NCBI GenBank assembly: GCA_905209075.1
Contig: CAJLRL010000001.1
Span: 1 to 64,000 of the forward strand
Direction: 5' to 3'
From: an uncultured Lachnospiraceae bacterium
Lineage (GTDB): Bacteria; Bacillota; Clostridia; Lachnospirales; Lachnospiraceae
DNA length: 64,000 nt
The notes beneath the pieces were generated by a model. The model was not told where the DNA came from. It saw only the letters and a program-made list of their open reading frames with translations, and searched no databases. A program made the translations under genes and the position numbers. Each line of letters begins with the position of its first letter. The first letter of the stretch is position 1. This document shows, in pieces, positions 32,480-41,107 of this stretch.

Positions 32480-33206
32480 GACACTATTATATGTGGAAGG
32501 TCTTACAAAGACTTATGGAGAAAACGTTGTACTTGATAATATTTCGACAGAAATAAAACGTGGTGAGGTTGTAGCAATAATAGGACCTTCAGGATGTGGA
32601 AAATCTACATTTTTAAGAAGTTTAAACCAGCTGGAAAAAATAACATCCGGGAGCATTTATTTTGACGGGGTGGATATGACCGGGAGCAGTGTAAACATTA
32701 ATAATGTAAGGCGCCGCATAGGAATGGTGTTCCAGCAGTTTAATCTGTTTCCACATATGACAATAAAAGAAAATATAATGTTTGCACCGGTAAAACTCAA
32801 AGAAATGACAAAACAGGAAGCATCAAAAAGAGCAGATGAACTTTTAAAGAGAGTAGGACTACTGGATAAGGCAGATCAATATCCGGACATGCTTTCGGGA
32901 GGTCAGAAGCAGCGTATAGCGATAGCAAGGACACTTGCCATGAATCCTGAACTTATATTGTTTGATGAGCCGACATCGGCACTTGATCCTGAGATGGTCG
33001 GAGAAGTTTTGGCACTTATGAAAGAACTTGCAAATGATGGGATGACTATGATCGTTGTGACGCATGAGATGGGATTTGCAAGAGAAGTTGCAAACAGAGT
33101 AATGTTTATAGACGAAAAAAAGATAAAGGAGGAAGGACGTCCGGAGGATATATTTGAAAATCCAGAGAGTCCGCGCCTTAAGGAATTTTTATCAAAAGTA
33201 TTATAG
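32469..33206 (+). CDS. amino-acid ABC transporter ATP-binding protein (GlnQ/ArtM type)
   Basis: Cytoplasmic ATPase of 245 residues that powers the upstream binding-protein/permease fusion. Walker A is GPSGCGKST (about 38-46), Q-loop MVFQQFNLFPHMT, signature LSGGQKQRIAIARTLAM, Walker B ILFDEPTSALDPEMVGEV and the switch His in VVTHEMGFA: the canonical polar-amino-acid uptake pattern. The ATG at 32469 overlaps the permease gene by 11 bp, indicating translational coupling. With the DDAH-like enzyme in the same operon the substrate may be a cationic amino acid, but this cannot be read from the ATPase. Confidence 0.93.
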   Translation: MSAETLLYVEGLTKTYGENVVLDNISTEIKRGEVVAIIGPSGCGKSTFLRSLNQLEKITSGSIYFDGVDMTGSSVNINNVRRRIGMVFQQFNLFPHMTIKENIMFAPVKLKEMTKQEASKRADELLKRVGLLDKADQYPDMLSGGQKQRIAIARTLAMNPELILFDEPTSALDPEMVGEVLALMKELANDGMTMIVVTHEMGFAREVANRVMFIDEKKIKEEGRPEDIFENPESPRLKEFLSKVL

Positions 33207-33222
33207 AAACGAGGAAAATAAA

Positions 33223-34326
33223 ATGAGTATTTTTTTAGTAGATGAATATAAAGATATGGAGCCATATGTACCGGGAGAACAGCCGAAGGATAAGCCATAC
33301 ATAAAACTGAATGCAAATGAGACATCCATGCCCCCGTCACCGAAGGTATTTGAGGCCGTATCTAAAAGTGAAATATGGAATATGAGCTACTATGCAGATC
33401 CGCATTGCCACGATTTCAGACGTGCTGTTGCAGAAGTATATGGTGTTACAGAGGATGAAGTTTTTGTCGGAAACGGTGCGGATGAAGTACTCAGCTTTGT
33501 ACTTATGAGTTTTTTCAGAAGGGGAATGAAGATATATTTTCCTGATATAACGTATGGATTTTACCGCACATACGCAAAAACATATGGTCTTGATATGGAA
33601 GAAATACCTGTAAAGGATGATTTTTCGATAGATATAGACGACTATATGGATCTAGATGGCGATATAATTTTTGCAAATCCAAATAATCCGACAGGCCTTA
33701 CTATACCGGTATCCGATATTGAAAAACTGGTAAAGAGGAATCCGGACAGAATGATCATAGTAGATGAAGCATATGTAGATTATTCGGGGGAGACATGCCT
33801 GCCGCTTGCTGTAAAATATCCTAATCTTGTCGTTGTAAGAACTTTTTCGAAATCGCGCAATATGGCGGGAACACATATCGGGTTTGCAATTTCCAGTAAG
33901 GATATAATAGAGGATATGAACAAGATTAAGTTTTCATTCAATCCGTTTAACCTTAATTCTGTGACAATGGCAGCAGGAATTGCAGCAGTTAAAGATACAG
34001 ATTACCTGAATGAATGTGTAAGCCGGATCGTTGCAAACCGTGAAGCCTTTAAGAAAGATCTTGAAAATATTGGATTTAAAGTTATTCCATCAAAAGCAAA
34101 CTTTGTATTCTGTTATCATGATGCGATAGATTCAGGATTACTGTGTGAAAAACTAAAAGAAGAGGGTATCCTTACAAGACATTTTGCGGATGAACGTCTT
34201 ACAAAATACCTGCGTATTACTATAGGAACCAGGCAGGAGATGGAAGTTGTGCTCATTGCGATAAAAGAAATATTAAATGAATACATTAAGGAGACTACAG
34301 AAAAAGAAAAGGCAATTGCAGTCTGA
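33223..34326 (+). CDS. PLP-dependent class I/II aminotransferase (histidinol-phosphate aminotransferase-like)
   Basis: Cytoplasmic transaminase of about 367 residues, fold type I. Visible features are IKLNANETSMPPSP near the N-terminus (HisC/CobD-like), FVGNGADEVLSFV (cofactor phosphate region), FANPNNPTGLTIP, the conserved VDEAYVDY (Asp binding the pyridine N), and the Schiff-base lysine K210 in RTFSKSRNMAG. Despite the HisC-like appearance there are no histidine genes nearby, and the neighbours (hydroxyacid dehydrogenase, exporter) suggest it makes a 2-oxo acid from the imported amino acid. GAGGAAAA precedes ATG 33223, overriding an ORF extension into the ATPase gene. Confidence 0.88.
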   Translation: MSIFLVDEYKDMEPYVPGEQPKDKPYIKLNANETSMPPSPKVFEAVSKSEIWNMSYYADPHCHDFRRAVAEVYGVTEDEVFVGNGADEVLSFVLMSFFRRGMKIYFPDITYGFYRTYAKTYGLDMEEIPVKDDFSIDIDDYMDLDGDIIFANPNNPTGLTIPVSDIEKLVKRNPDRMIIVDEAYVDYSGETCLPLAVKYPNLVVVRTFSKSRNMAGTHIGFAISSKDIIEDMNKIKFSFNPFNLNSVTMAAGIAAVKDTDYLNECVSRIVANREAFKKDLENIGFKVIPSKANFVFCYHDAIDSGLLCEKLKEEGILTRHFADERLTKYLRITIGTRQEMEVVLIAIKEILNEYIKETTEKEKAIAV

Positions 34327-34345
34327 AATGAAAAAGAGGTAGAAA

Positions 34346-35371
34346 ATGAAAAAAATTCTTATATGTGATTATCCGAATGCGTTGGAGAACGACTACAGCA
34401 CAACGATACAGAGTGCAACAAATGCATATTATTCATACATAGCAAATGATAACAGAACAGAAGACATTAATTTTGAAATATATGCATATGAAAATAAGGA
34501 AAAGCTCATAGAAAAACTTAAGGATGTAGGTGGGCTGATAACAGGGTTTCTTGAGATAGATGAATCTATTCTGTCAAGGGCAGATTCTCTTAAATGTATA
34601 TCTGTAAGCGGTGTGGGATATTCGAATATAGATATGGATGCTGCAAAAAGGCATGGAGTGTGCATATGCCACATAAGAGAATACTGTACACAGGAGGTCG
34701 CGGAGCATGCCTTTGCACTGATCGCTGCTTTAAACAGAAGTCTTAAGTACTATTCAGAAAAAATAGAGAATGATCACGAATGGAAATATCATACGATAGC
34801 CGGCAGTAAAAATCTTTCAAGCCAGACGATCGCAATATTCGGATTCGGAAAAATTGGGAAGCGTGTTGCAAAAATAGCAGGAGCATACGGAATGGAGGTT
34901 CTTGCAGTAGATCCATATGTGGCAAAAAATCCACAATGCGTAGAAGAGGCTGCAAAATATAAAATTTCTGTTGTAACAGCACAGGAGGCACTAGATCGTG
35001 CAGATATAATCACAAATCATATGAATCTTACAGAGGAAAATTATCATTTTTTTAATGAGGAAGCTTTTTCAAAAATGAAAAAACATCCGATATTTATAAA
35101 TGTCGGAAGAGGAGGAAGTGTCGATGAAAAGGCATTGGAGCATGCACTTGATACAAAGCAGATAAGGGCGGCAGGTCTTGATGTTTTGGAAGATGAAAAT
35201 CCTGACATGGAAAATTGTAGTCTGACAGGAAGAGAAAATGTTATAATAACACCGCACAGTGCCTTTTACAGCAGTGAATCGATCGAAAAGCTGCAGATCA
35301 TAAGCGGTGCAAATATGGGATACTATCTGGCAGGAAAATACAATAATATATCAGAAATTGTAGAAAAATAG
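34346..35371 (+). CDS. D-isomer-specific 2-hydroxyacid dehydrogenase
   Basis: NAD(P)H-dependent oxidoreductase of 341 residues that would reduce a 2-oxo acid to a D-2-hydroxyacid. The split catalytic domain surrounds a Rossmann fold with GFGKIGKRVA (GxGxxG, about 168-177) and an acidic residue D at VLAVDPYV near the end of the second strand, favouring NAD. The catalytic set is R in VGRGGSVDE, E in DVLEDENPD and H in TPHSAFYS. Its position directly after an aminotransferase suggests redox balancing in amino-acid fermentation, as in known reductive branches. AGAGGTAG precedes ATG 34346. The AEC transporter after it may export the product. Confidence 0.9.
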   Translation: MKKILICDYPNALENDYSTTIQSATNAYYSYIANDNRTEDINFEIYAYENKEKLIEKLKDVGGLITGFLEIDESILSRADSLKCISVSGVGYSNIDMDAAKRHGVCICHIREYCTQEVAEHAFALIAALNRSLKYYSEKIENDHEWKYHTIAGSKNLSSQTIAIFGFGKIGKRVAKIAGAYGMEVLAVDPYVAKNPQCVEEAAKYKISVVTAQEALDRADIITNHMNLTEENYHFFNEEAFSKMKKHPIFINVGRGGSVDEKALEHALDTKQIRAAGLDVLEDENPDMENCSLTGRENVIITPHSAFYSSESIEKLQIISGANMGYYLAGKYNNISEIVEK

Positions 35372-35380
35372 GTGTAGGAA

Positions 35381-36346
35381 TTGAGTCTTGTTATAAAGCT
35401 GACATTTGAAATATTAATTATTGTGGCAATAGGGGTTATTGCTGCAAAAACTAAAATTATAGATAATAATGGGAAGGAAAAACTTTCATCACTTCTTGTA
35501 GATCTGCTGCTGCCGGTGAGTATGCTTGCTTCATCGCAGCAGCCTTTTACGGTTAATAATCTGAAAGGCACAGTTTATATTGCAATAATAGCATTTGTAT
35601 ATTATTTGATCGCTTTTGCGACAGGGAAACTGATAGGGAAGATCAGAGGCATGGACAGTGCAAAGGTGGCAATGTTTACACTGCTTATTGCCTTTGCAAA
35701 TACCGGATTTATCGGGATGCCTATATTAAAGCAGATAATAGGTGATCAGGGAACGCTTTATGGCGCAATATATAACAGCGTTTTTGATATATTGTATTTT
35801 TCATATGGAATGTATATGTTAACGTCAGATAGGTGCATTCAAAATAGTGATAGTCTGGCTGATTATAGCTCAAGCAAAACAGAAAAGATTTCAAAATTTA
35901 AAGAGCTGTTTAAAAATCCAATGATATGGATTGCTTTTCTGACTGTGATCTTATATATCATGCCATATAGATTTCCGGAGGTGGTTACTGCATCATTTGA
36001 TCTGATTGGAAACTGTATGATGCCGGTGTCTATGCTGGTGATAGGAGCAGAAATAGCCGGGATGAACATAAAAACAGTGATTGGACACAAATCTGCATAT
36101 AGTGTAAGTATGCTTAGGATGATGTTATTTCCCATTTTGACATATGTTGTCATGAAAATTATAAATGTAGACTTTGAGGTTAGGGCGACGGCAGTAATAC
36201 TTGCAGCAATGCCGTCAGGCTCGCTGAATGTGATCATGGCACAGAAATATAAAAACAATATAGAATTTGCAACGTCAGCAGTTATGCAGAATACTATATT
36301 AATGGTGTTAACACTGCCTTTGTTCGTATATCTGATTGTAAAATAG
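35381..36346 (+). CDS. AEC (auxin efflux carrier) family transporter
   Basis: Membrane transporter of about 321 residues with ten predicted helices in two five-helix halves. The conserved IAFANTGFIGMPILK (about 108-122, N-T-G/P-[FY] helix-break) and the late LAAMPSGSLNVIMAQKY block are typical of AEC/MleP-type carriers, which move small carboxylates or malate. The start is TTG 35381 (no ATG fits the conserved N-terminus) with AGGTG-type sites upstream. Last gene of the operon; a terminator follows at 36367. Exporting the hydroxy acid made by the preceding dehydrogenase is the natural inference. Confidence 0.85.
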   Translation: MSLVIKLTFEILIIVAIGVIAAKTKIIDNNGKEKLSSLLVDLLLPVSMLASSQQPFTVNNLKGTVYIAIIAFVYYLIAFATGKLIGKIRGMDSAKVAMFTLLIAFANTGFIGMPILKQIIGDQGTLYGAIYNSVFDILYFSYGMYMLTSDRCIQNSDSLADYSSSKTEKISKFKELFKNPMIWIAFLTVILYIMPYRFPEVVTASFDLIGNCMMPVSMLVIGAEIAGMNIKTVIGHKSAYSVSMLRMMLFPILTYVVMKIINVDFEVRATAVILAAMPSGSLNVIMAQKYKNNIEFATSAVMQNTILMVLTLPLFVYLIVK

Positions 36347-36366
36347 GGCGGCATTTGTATACTACG

Positions 36367-36403
36367 AAAACCGAATCCGTGAAATTACGGATTCGGTTTT
36401 TAT
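36367..36403 (+). terminator. intrinsic terminator after the catabolic operon
   Basis: AAAACCGAATCCGT and ACGGATTCGGTTTT form a 14-bp perfect stem with a short loop and T-run. Shares the CCGAATCC/GGATTCGG stem with the terminator at 17664. Confidence 0.9.
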
Positions 36404-36493
36404 GTAAAAAAATATTATATCTAATGTAAATGCAATTGAATGTCGAGATATATAGTGTAAATCTAGATTCGGATAATTAAGAAGGAGGAAAAT

Positions 36494-37330
36494 ATGTTAA
36501 ACAGTGTGGGAACAGATGTTACGAGGTCATATAGTTTTAAATATAGTCCAAAGGTTAGGAAAGATAATGATTCTTTAATAGGTAAAATAGACACTGGATT
36601 TCAAACCAGCAAAATAGATTCCGAATTTCAAGTAGACAAAACAAGTGATGAATACAAATCCATAATGAAATTATATGATGACATTTGTAAAGATTATATG
36701 AATACGTTATCTGAACATAATAAGTCCCTTCATAATAAACTTCTGACAGACCCTTCAAAGGATTTATATGAAAAAGTAAGATCTTCGGCATATGAAAGCC
36801 AAAGCAGGATATATAAAAAAAGTGCAGTTGAAGCTGTGGGTGCGGATGATGAGGTTTCCGAGGAGAAGCTGCAGGGTATCGGATTAACCAGTTTTGGGAT
36901 ATCTGATGCAGAAAGCAGAGTGGTTCTTGCTTCATATGTGAAAGATTCAGGTGAAGATGATCCGGTTGTGCAGATTGCCTATGGGCAGGGGGATGACAGA
37001 AAAGTATATCATATACATGTAAATGATGTGGATATTTCAAATGCTTCAGATATGGAAATGTTTGCGCTGCTGTCCTATGAAGGATATAAAGGCAGAACAG
37101 CTCCGGGTGCAATAAATAATTATTCTGCCTACAAAACTTTGAAAGCAGGCGGAGGATATGAAATGGGTTCGGCAGATGAAAATTGTTTTGTGGATGAAAA
37201 GATCAATGTAAAACATTTAATGCAGAAGATCTATGATTCGCTTAAAGATCATAAAACAGCAGAGGAAGAAAAAAGCTTTGAAGAATGTGATTATCTGCGC
37301 TGGCTGATAACAAACAGAAAAAAACTTTAA
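36494..37330 (+). CDS. hypothetical protein, 278 residues
   Basis: Not recognised. The product has no signal peptide or membrane helix. It begins MLNSVGTDVTRSYSFKYSPK, is rich in charged and Ser/Asp residues, has a helical middle (about 55-110), and a more beta-like C-terminal half (about 125-190) containing VVLASYVKDS and VYHIHVNDVDISNASDMEMF. The C-terminal 60 residues are again helical and acidic. The composition suggests a cytoplasmic protein, conceivably a toxin, secreted effector or spore/flagellar accessory; none is supported. GAAGGAGG lies before ATG 36494. It has its own terminator-separated position between the amino-acid operon and the first dehydrogenase. Confidence 0.65.
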   Translation: MLNSVGTDVTRSYSFKYSPKVRKDNDSLIGKIDTGFQTSKIDSEFQVDKTSDEYKSIMKLYDDICKDYMNTLSEHNKSLHNKLLTDPSKDLYEKVRSSAYESQSRIYKKSAVEAVGADDEVSEEKLQGIGLTSFGISDAESRVVLASYVKDSGEDDPVVQIAYGQGDDRKVYHIHVNDVDISNASDMEMFALLSYEGYKGRTAPGAINNYSAYKTLKAGGGYEMGSADENCFVDEKINVKHLMQKIYDSLKDHKTAEEEKSFEECDYLRWLITNRKKL

Positions 37331-37411
37331 CACTTTAAATGAAAAAAGTACTTGCGTATGTCTGATAAAAGAGTTATCATATATAAAACGAAACACTTAG
37401 GAGGATTTACA

Positions 37412-38281
37412 ATGGAAAAGCGTATTTCAGGTCACACAGGCTTATTAGCACTTATTGGATCACCGGTTGGTCATTCGGGTTCGCCGGAAATGTATAACTA
37501 TAGTTTTCAGAAGCTTGGTCTGGATTATGCATATGTAGCTTTTGATATAAAAGAGGATAAAGTTAAAGATGCCATAAATGCAATGAAAACATTCAATATG
37601 CGTGGATGTAATGTCACAATGCCTGATAAAGTTGAGGCTGCAAAATATATGGATGAGCTTTCACCGGCAGCACAGATCATCGGTGCGGTAAACACTATCG
37701 TGAATGATGATGGAAAACTTACAGGATACATCACAGATGGTGAGGGTTTTGTAAATAACCTAAAAGATCATGGCATAGATATAAAAGGCAGAAAGATCAC
37801 TGTAGCCGGAGGCGGCGGTGCTGCTACAGCTATCCAGGTACAGTGTGCACTTGATGGTGCAAGAGAGATCACAATATTCAACAAAAAGGATGATTTCTTT
37901 GAAAGAACACTTGAGACTGCAGAAAAGATCAGAAAAGCTGTTCCGGAATGTGTAGTCAATGTATACGACATAGATGATGTCGCAAAAATGACAGAAGAAA
38001 TCAATACGAGTGATATATTTGCCAACGCAACTATCGTGGGAATGAAACCACTCGATGATCAAAGCGTAGTAAAGGATACATCTGCTTTCCGTCCGGGACT
38101 TGTAGTAGCGGATGCTGTATACAATCCACAGGAGACAAAGCTTTTAAGAGAAGCAAAGGAGGCAGGATGTACCTGTATCGGAGGCAAGGGAATGCTTTTA
38201 TGGCAGGGAGTTGCCGCGTTCAAGCTTTACACAGGACAGGATATGCCTGTAGATGAAGTAAAAGAATTATATTTCAAATAA
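37412..38281 (+). CDS. shikimate/quinate dehydrogenase (AroE family), copy 1
   Basis: NAD(P)-dependent oxidoreductase of about 289 residues that interconverts shikimate and 3-dehydroshikimate or quinate and 3-dehydroquinate. The substrate domain has GSPVGHSGSPEMYN (about 16-29) and NVTMPDKVEA with the catalytic Lys; the nucleotide domain has GGGGAATAIQ (glycine-rich, about 127-136) and the paired NTIV...DGEGF. Both substrate-binding halves are intact. A second paralogue lies at 43284. AGGAGG precedes ATG 37412 while the frame extends 20 codons further. It is followed by a convergent terminator and the flavoenzyme on the other strand. Being outside an aro biosynthesis cluster supports a catabolic role. 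Confidence 0.88.
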   Translation: MEKRISGHTGLLALIGSPVGHSGSPEMYNYSFQKLGLDYAYVAFDIKEDKVKDAINAMKTFNMRGCNVTMPDKVEAAKYMDELSPAAQIIGAVNTIVNDDGKLTGYITDGEGFVNNLKDHGIDIKGRKITVAGGGGAATAIQVQCALDGAREITIFNKKDDFFERTLETAEKIRKAVPECVVNVYDIDDVAKMTEEINTSDIFANATIVGMKPLDDQSVVKDTSAFRPGLVVADAVYNPQETKLLREAKEAGCTCIGGKGMLLWQGVAAFKLYTGQDMPVDEVKELYFK

Positions 38282-38340
38282 TTAAAAAATACAGATGCGT
38301 TCAAAGAATGCAGATAATTTTAAAGAAAATAACTTCAAGT

Positions 38341-38387
38341 AAACATGCCGGAAATTCACATCATATGAATTTCCGGCATGTTTTTTG
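38341..38387. terminator. bidirectional terminator between dehydrogenase and flavoenzyme
   Basis: An 18-bp stem (AAACATGCCGGAAATTCA with TGAATTTCCGGCATGTTT), T6 run on the plus strand and an A-run on the other side, so it can end transcription from both converging genes. Confidence 0.85.
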
Positions 38388-38447
38388 CTCTACATAAAAA
38401 GCAGACGCATTTTATTTTTAAAGGGATAATGTCATTATTTTTATATA

Positions 38448-40448
38448 TTAAAGGAAATCGTGACGGGCAAGCACGTTTATGATATTTCTTCCTTCTTCTG
38501 TACCTTCGATGATCCTGCGGGCACGTTTGCTGTCTCCGATATTTACAATCTCAACGTTTGTGTCGATGAATGCATCTTCGATTTCGCTTAGAACAGGTGT
38601 GTTTGCTCTCATACCAAGGCAGATAAATCCATGATCAAATGGGATCTCCTCAATCTCACCCTCTGGATTCTTTACGATGAAACGATCGTTTTTAACTTCC
38701 TGGAGGGCTGTATTTGTCATCTGTTTTACACCGTATTTAGCCATTTTAGCATTTGTATCGCATTTTGTGACAGGGTCAAGTCCGTTTCCAATCATTGGAA
38801 GCATCTCAACCATTGTAACTTCTGCGCCTCTTTCTGTGAAGAATTCCATAACATCAAGGCCTACGGCACCACCACCAATGATGGCAACCTTCTGTCCTTT
38901 CATATCCTCAGGATACTCGTTGATGCGCTCTATCATCTTAAGGACTGTTGCTACGTTTGTACCATCCTTGTCAACAAGGTCATGAAGACCTGTGATAGGT
39001 GGAAGGGTAGGTACAGAACCTGTTGCGTTTACAATTATATCTGGATTTAATCCTTTAACCATGTCAGCTGTTGCTGATGTATTTTTGAAGATGAATAAGT
39101 TGTGAAGTTTGCTTGCACGATGAATCATATAGTTAGGGAAATCTGCAAGACGCTTCTTATCAGGGATCTTAGAGATAACTGATGCAAGTCCGCCAAGTTC
39201 GGCTTTCTTCTCGATGAGGAAGGTTGTACATCCAACCTCTGCTGCTGTACAGGCTGCCTCAAGACCTGCTGTACCGCCACCGATCACAACAACGTTGCAA
39301 GGCTTGTTAACCTTTTTCTTCATGTAATCCTCACCGCTGTTTACGGCCGGGTTTACTGTACAACGAATTGGCTGGTTAAGACCGATACGGTGTCCTGCAC
39401 ATCCGATGTTACATGAGATACATTTTCTGATATCACACTCGTTACCGAACTCTACTTTATTAACCCACTCAGGATCAGCGATAAGTCCACGTCCCATACC
39501 TATAAAATCAGCATCTCCTCTTGCAAGGATATCCTCAGCTACATGTGGATCACGGATATTTCCAACAGTGATACATGGCTTGCCGTATTTCTCCTTAACG
39601 GCTTTTGCCATGTATGAGCGCCATCCGTCTGGAAGATAGTTGGCATCGATCTGGTACTGGATTGATCCGTTAAGACCAGCAGATACGTCGAATACATCTA
39701 CTTCTTTCTCGAAATACTGTAAGTACTCAAGTGTATCCTCAAGAGTATTTCCGCCTTCCATAAGCTCGTCAGCACTGATGCGGACAAAGATAGGGAAGAA
39801 TGGTCCAACCTGTTTACGGACTTCCTCAATAACTAATTTTGCAAATCTTGCACGGTTCTCAGCAGAACAACCGAATTCATCAGTTCTCTTGTTTGTGATA
39901 GGTGAAAGGAACTGGCTGATAAGGTAAGAATGTCCTGCGTGGATTTCAACAGCATCGAAACCACAGATCTGTGCACGTTTGGCTGCCTCACCGTATTTCT
40001 TTACGATGTGCATGATCTCGTCCTTGGTGAGTGGGCGTGGTATATCTCCGCCTGCCTTTGAAGGAATATCTGATGCAGAAACAGGCTGCATTCCGATACG
40101 TGAGCTCATTGCAGAAGCACCTGCGTGGTTGAGCTGCACAGCGATACATGCGCCATGTTTATGAACGCTCTCACAGAGCTTGAAAAGTCTTGGGATATAG
40201 TTGTCAAGGTCGATACGAAGCTGTGTGGTTCCGTTAGAACCCTGTGGAGAGTCAACACTGGCATTCTCAACGATAAGCATACCTGTGCCTCCCTTGGCTC
40301 TCTGCTCATAGTAATTGATGTGAAGAAAACTCATCTCTCCGTTCTGCTCACCATAGTTAGTTCCCATAGGTGTCATGACGATTCTGTTTTTAACTGTCAT
40401 TCTGCGTACTGTAAGTGGCTCGAAAATATGTGGATACTTGTTTCTCAT
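38448..40448 (-). CDS. Old-Yellow-Enzyme-type NADH:flavin oxidoreductase with Fe-S and FAD domains
   Basis: Cytoplasmic flavoenzyme of about 666 residues related to 2,4-dienoyl-CoA reductase, BaiH/BaiCD and enoate reductases. Domain order: FMN TIM barrel (about 1-350; EPLTVRRMTVKNRIVMTPMG near the start, GFDAVEIHAGHSYLISQFLS and FVRISADE inside), a [4Fe-4S] region with CDIRKCISCNIGCAG (about 347-360, C-x3-C-x2-C-x3-C) and a last Cys in QPIRCTVNPA, FAD-binding GGGTAGLEAA (about 391-400) and a second dinucleotide fold AIIGGGAVGLD. It would reduce a conjugated carbon-carbon double bond. AAGGAG before ATG 40448 decides the start; the open frame extends 44 codons upstream. Between two hydroaromatic dehydrogenases and two LysR genes, a role on 3-dehydroshikimate-like substrates is likely but unproved. 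Confidence 0.88.
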   Translation of the reverse strand: MRNKYPHIFEPLTVRRMTVKNRIVMTPMGTNYGEQNGEMSFLHINYYEQRAKGGTGMLIVENASVDSPQGSNGTTQLRIDLDNYIPRLFKLCESVHKHGACIAVQLNHAGASAMSSRIGMQPVSASDIPSKAGGDIPRPLTKDEIMHIVKKYGEAAKRAQICGFDAVEIHAGHSYLISQFLSPITNKRTDEFGCSAENRARFAKLVIEEVRKQVGPFFPIFVRISADELMEGGNTLEDTLEYLQYFEKEVDVFDVSAGLNGSIQYQIDANYLPDGWRSYMAKAVKEKYGKPCITVGNIRDPHVAEDILARGDADFIGMGRGLIADPEWVNKVEFGNECDIRKCISCNIGCAGHRIGLNQPIRCTVNPAVNSGEDYMKKKVNKPCNVVVIGGGTAGLEAACTAAEVGCTTFLIEKKAELGGLASVISKIPDKKRLADFPNYMIHRASKLHNLFIFKNTSATADMVKGLNPDIIVNATGSVPTLPPITGLHDLVDKDGTNVATVLKMIERINEYPEDMKGQKVAIIGGGAVGLDVMEFFTERGAEVTMVEMLPMIGNGLDPVTKCDTNAKMAKYGVKQMTNTALQEVKNDRFIVKNPEGEIEEIPFDHGFICLGMRANTPVLSEIEDAFIDTNVEIVNIGDSKRARRIIEGTEEGRNIINVLARHDFL

Positions 40449-40690
40449 GATATTTAATCTCCTTAATCTGAATATTGGTGTAATAGTCCGGCACAAAATA
40501 AAAAATATGATGTGCTGATAACGCAACATGAGATTGTTAGTGATTGCTCTAGTGTAAATGCGATTAGTTATTGTGGGCATATGTTAAAATGTTATTTTTT
40601 TAACAAACGAGAAGATGGTATAACCATCTCTTTATCTTCAAATTACTATCAAATCATCAAAAAGTCCAATTCATATTTTGGCGTGAATTC

Positions 40691-40705
40691 ATAGATAATA
40701 TCTAT
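40691..40705. promoter_or_regulatory. candidate LysR-type operator (T-N11-A)
   Basis: ATAGATAATATCTAT, a perfect palindrome containing a T-N11-A core, located in the divergent region between the flavoenzyme gene and the first LysR gene. A second box of the same form (ATAG-N7-CTAT) lies at 43109-43123 before the second LysR gene. Confidence 0.5.
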
Positions 40706-40764
40706 TGATTGCCGTCTGAAATATTGTTATCCTTATATATAGGAAATTTAAACATATATATAAT

Positions 40765-41086
40765 TCAAACTTCCCGTGGAAATTCAGAATGGAAATCGTG
40801 CGGTGCAGGTGGGAGCAGCTACCATATAGACTCGATTTGTGTATGAGCTGTGCAGGCGTTAATGCCGCAATAGACGTAGATATCGGCACAAAAAATTCTC
40901 GTTCAAGCCTCACAGTTTTCATATTGTGATAGCGGGTCGCGGCGCGTTGATTTTTTCTGCCGTAATAAATAATACGTCTATGCGGCATTTACACCTGCTA
41001 GGCGAAGAAACTATGAGAGCCTATATGGTAGCTGCTCCCACCTGCACTGCATGATTTCCAACACGCAATTCAGAGGGGAAGTTTGA
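40765..41086. repeat. 322-bp long-hairpin (foldback) element
   Basis: The region folds on itself: TTCAAACTTCCC at the left end with GGGAAGTTTGA at the right, GTGCAGGTGGGAGCAGCTAC (40803-40822) with its exact complement at 41027-41046, and inner arms around AATGCCGCAATAGACGTA (about 40861-40878) with TACGTCTATGCGGCATT (about 40974-40990). The loop is about 90 bp. It has no coding content. Its ends and the GTWAATGCCG core are shared with the element at 53932-54442. It fills most of the intergenic space upstream of the LysR gene. Confidence 0.75.
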
Positions 41087-41107
41087 GCATATATGAAGGG
41101 GGGTACT

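Noticed and set aside
39406..39927. Plus-strand ORFs opposite the flavoenzyme
   Set aside because: Shadows of a well-conserved minus-strand gene with strong codon bias; composition is not protein-like.
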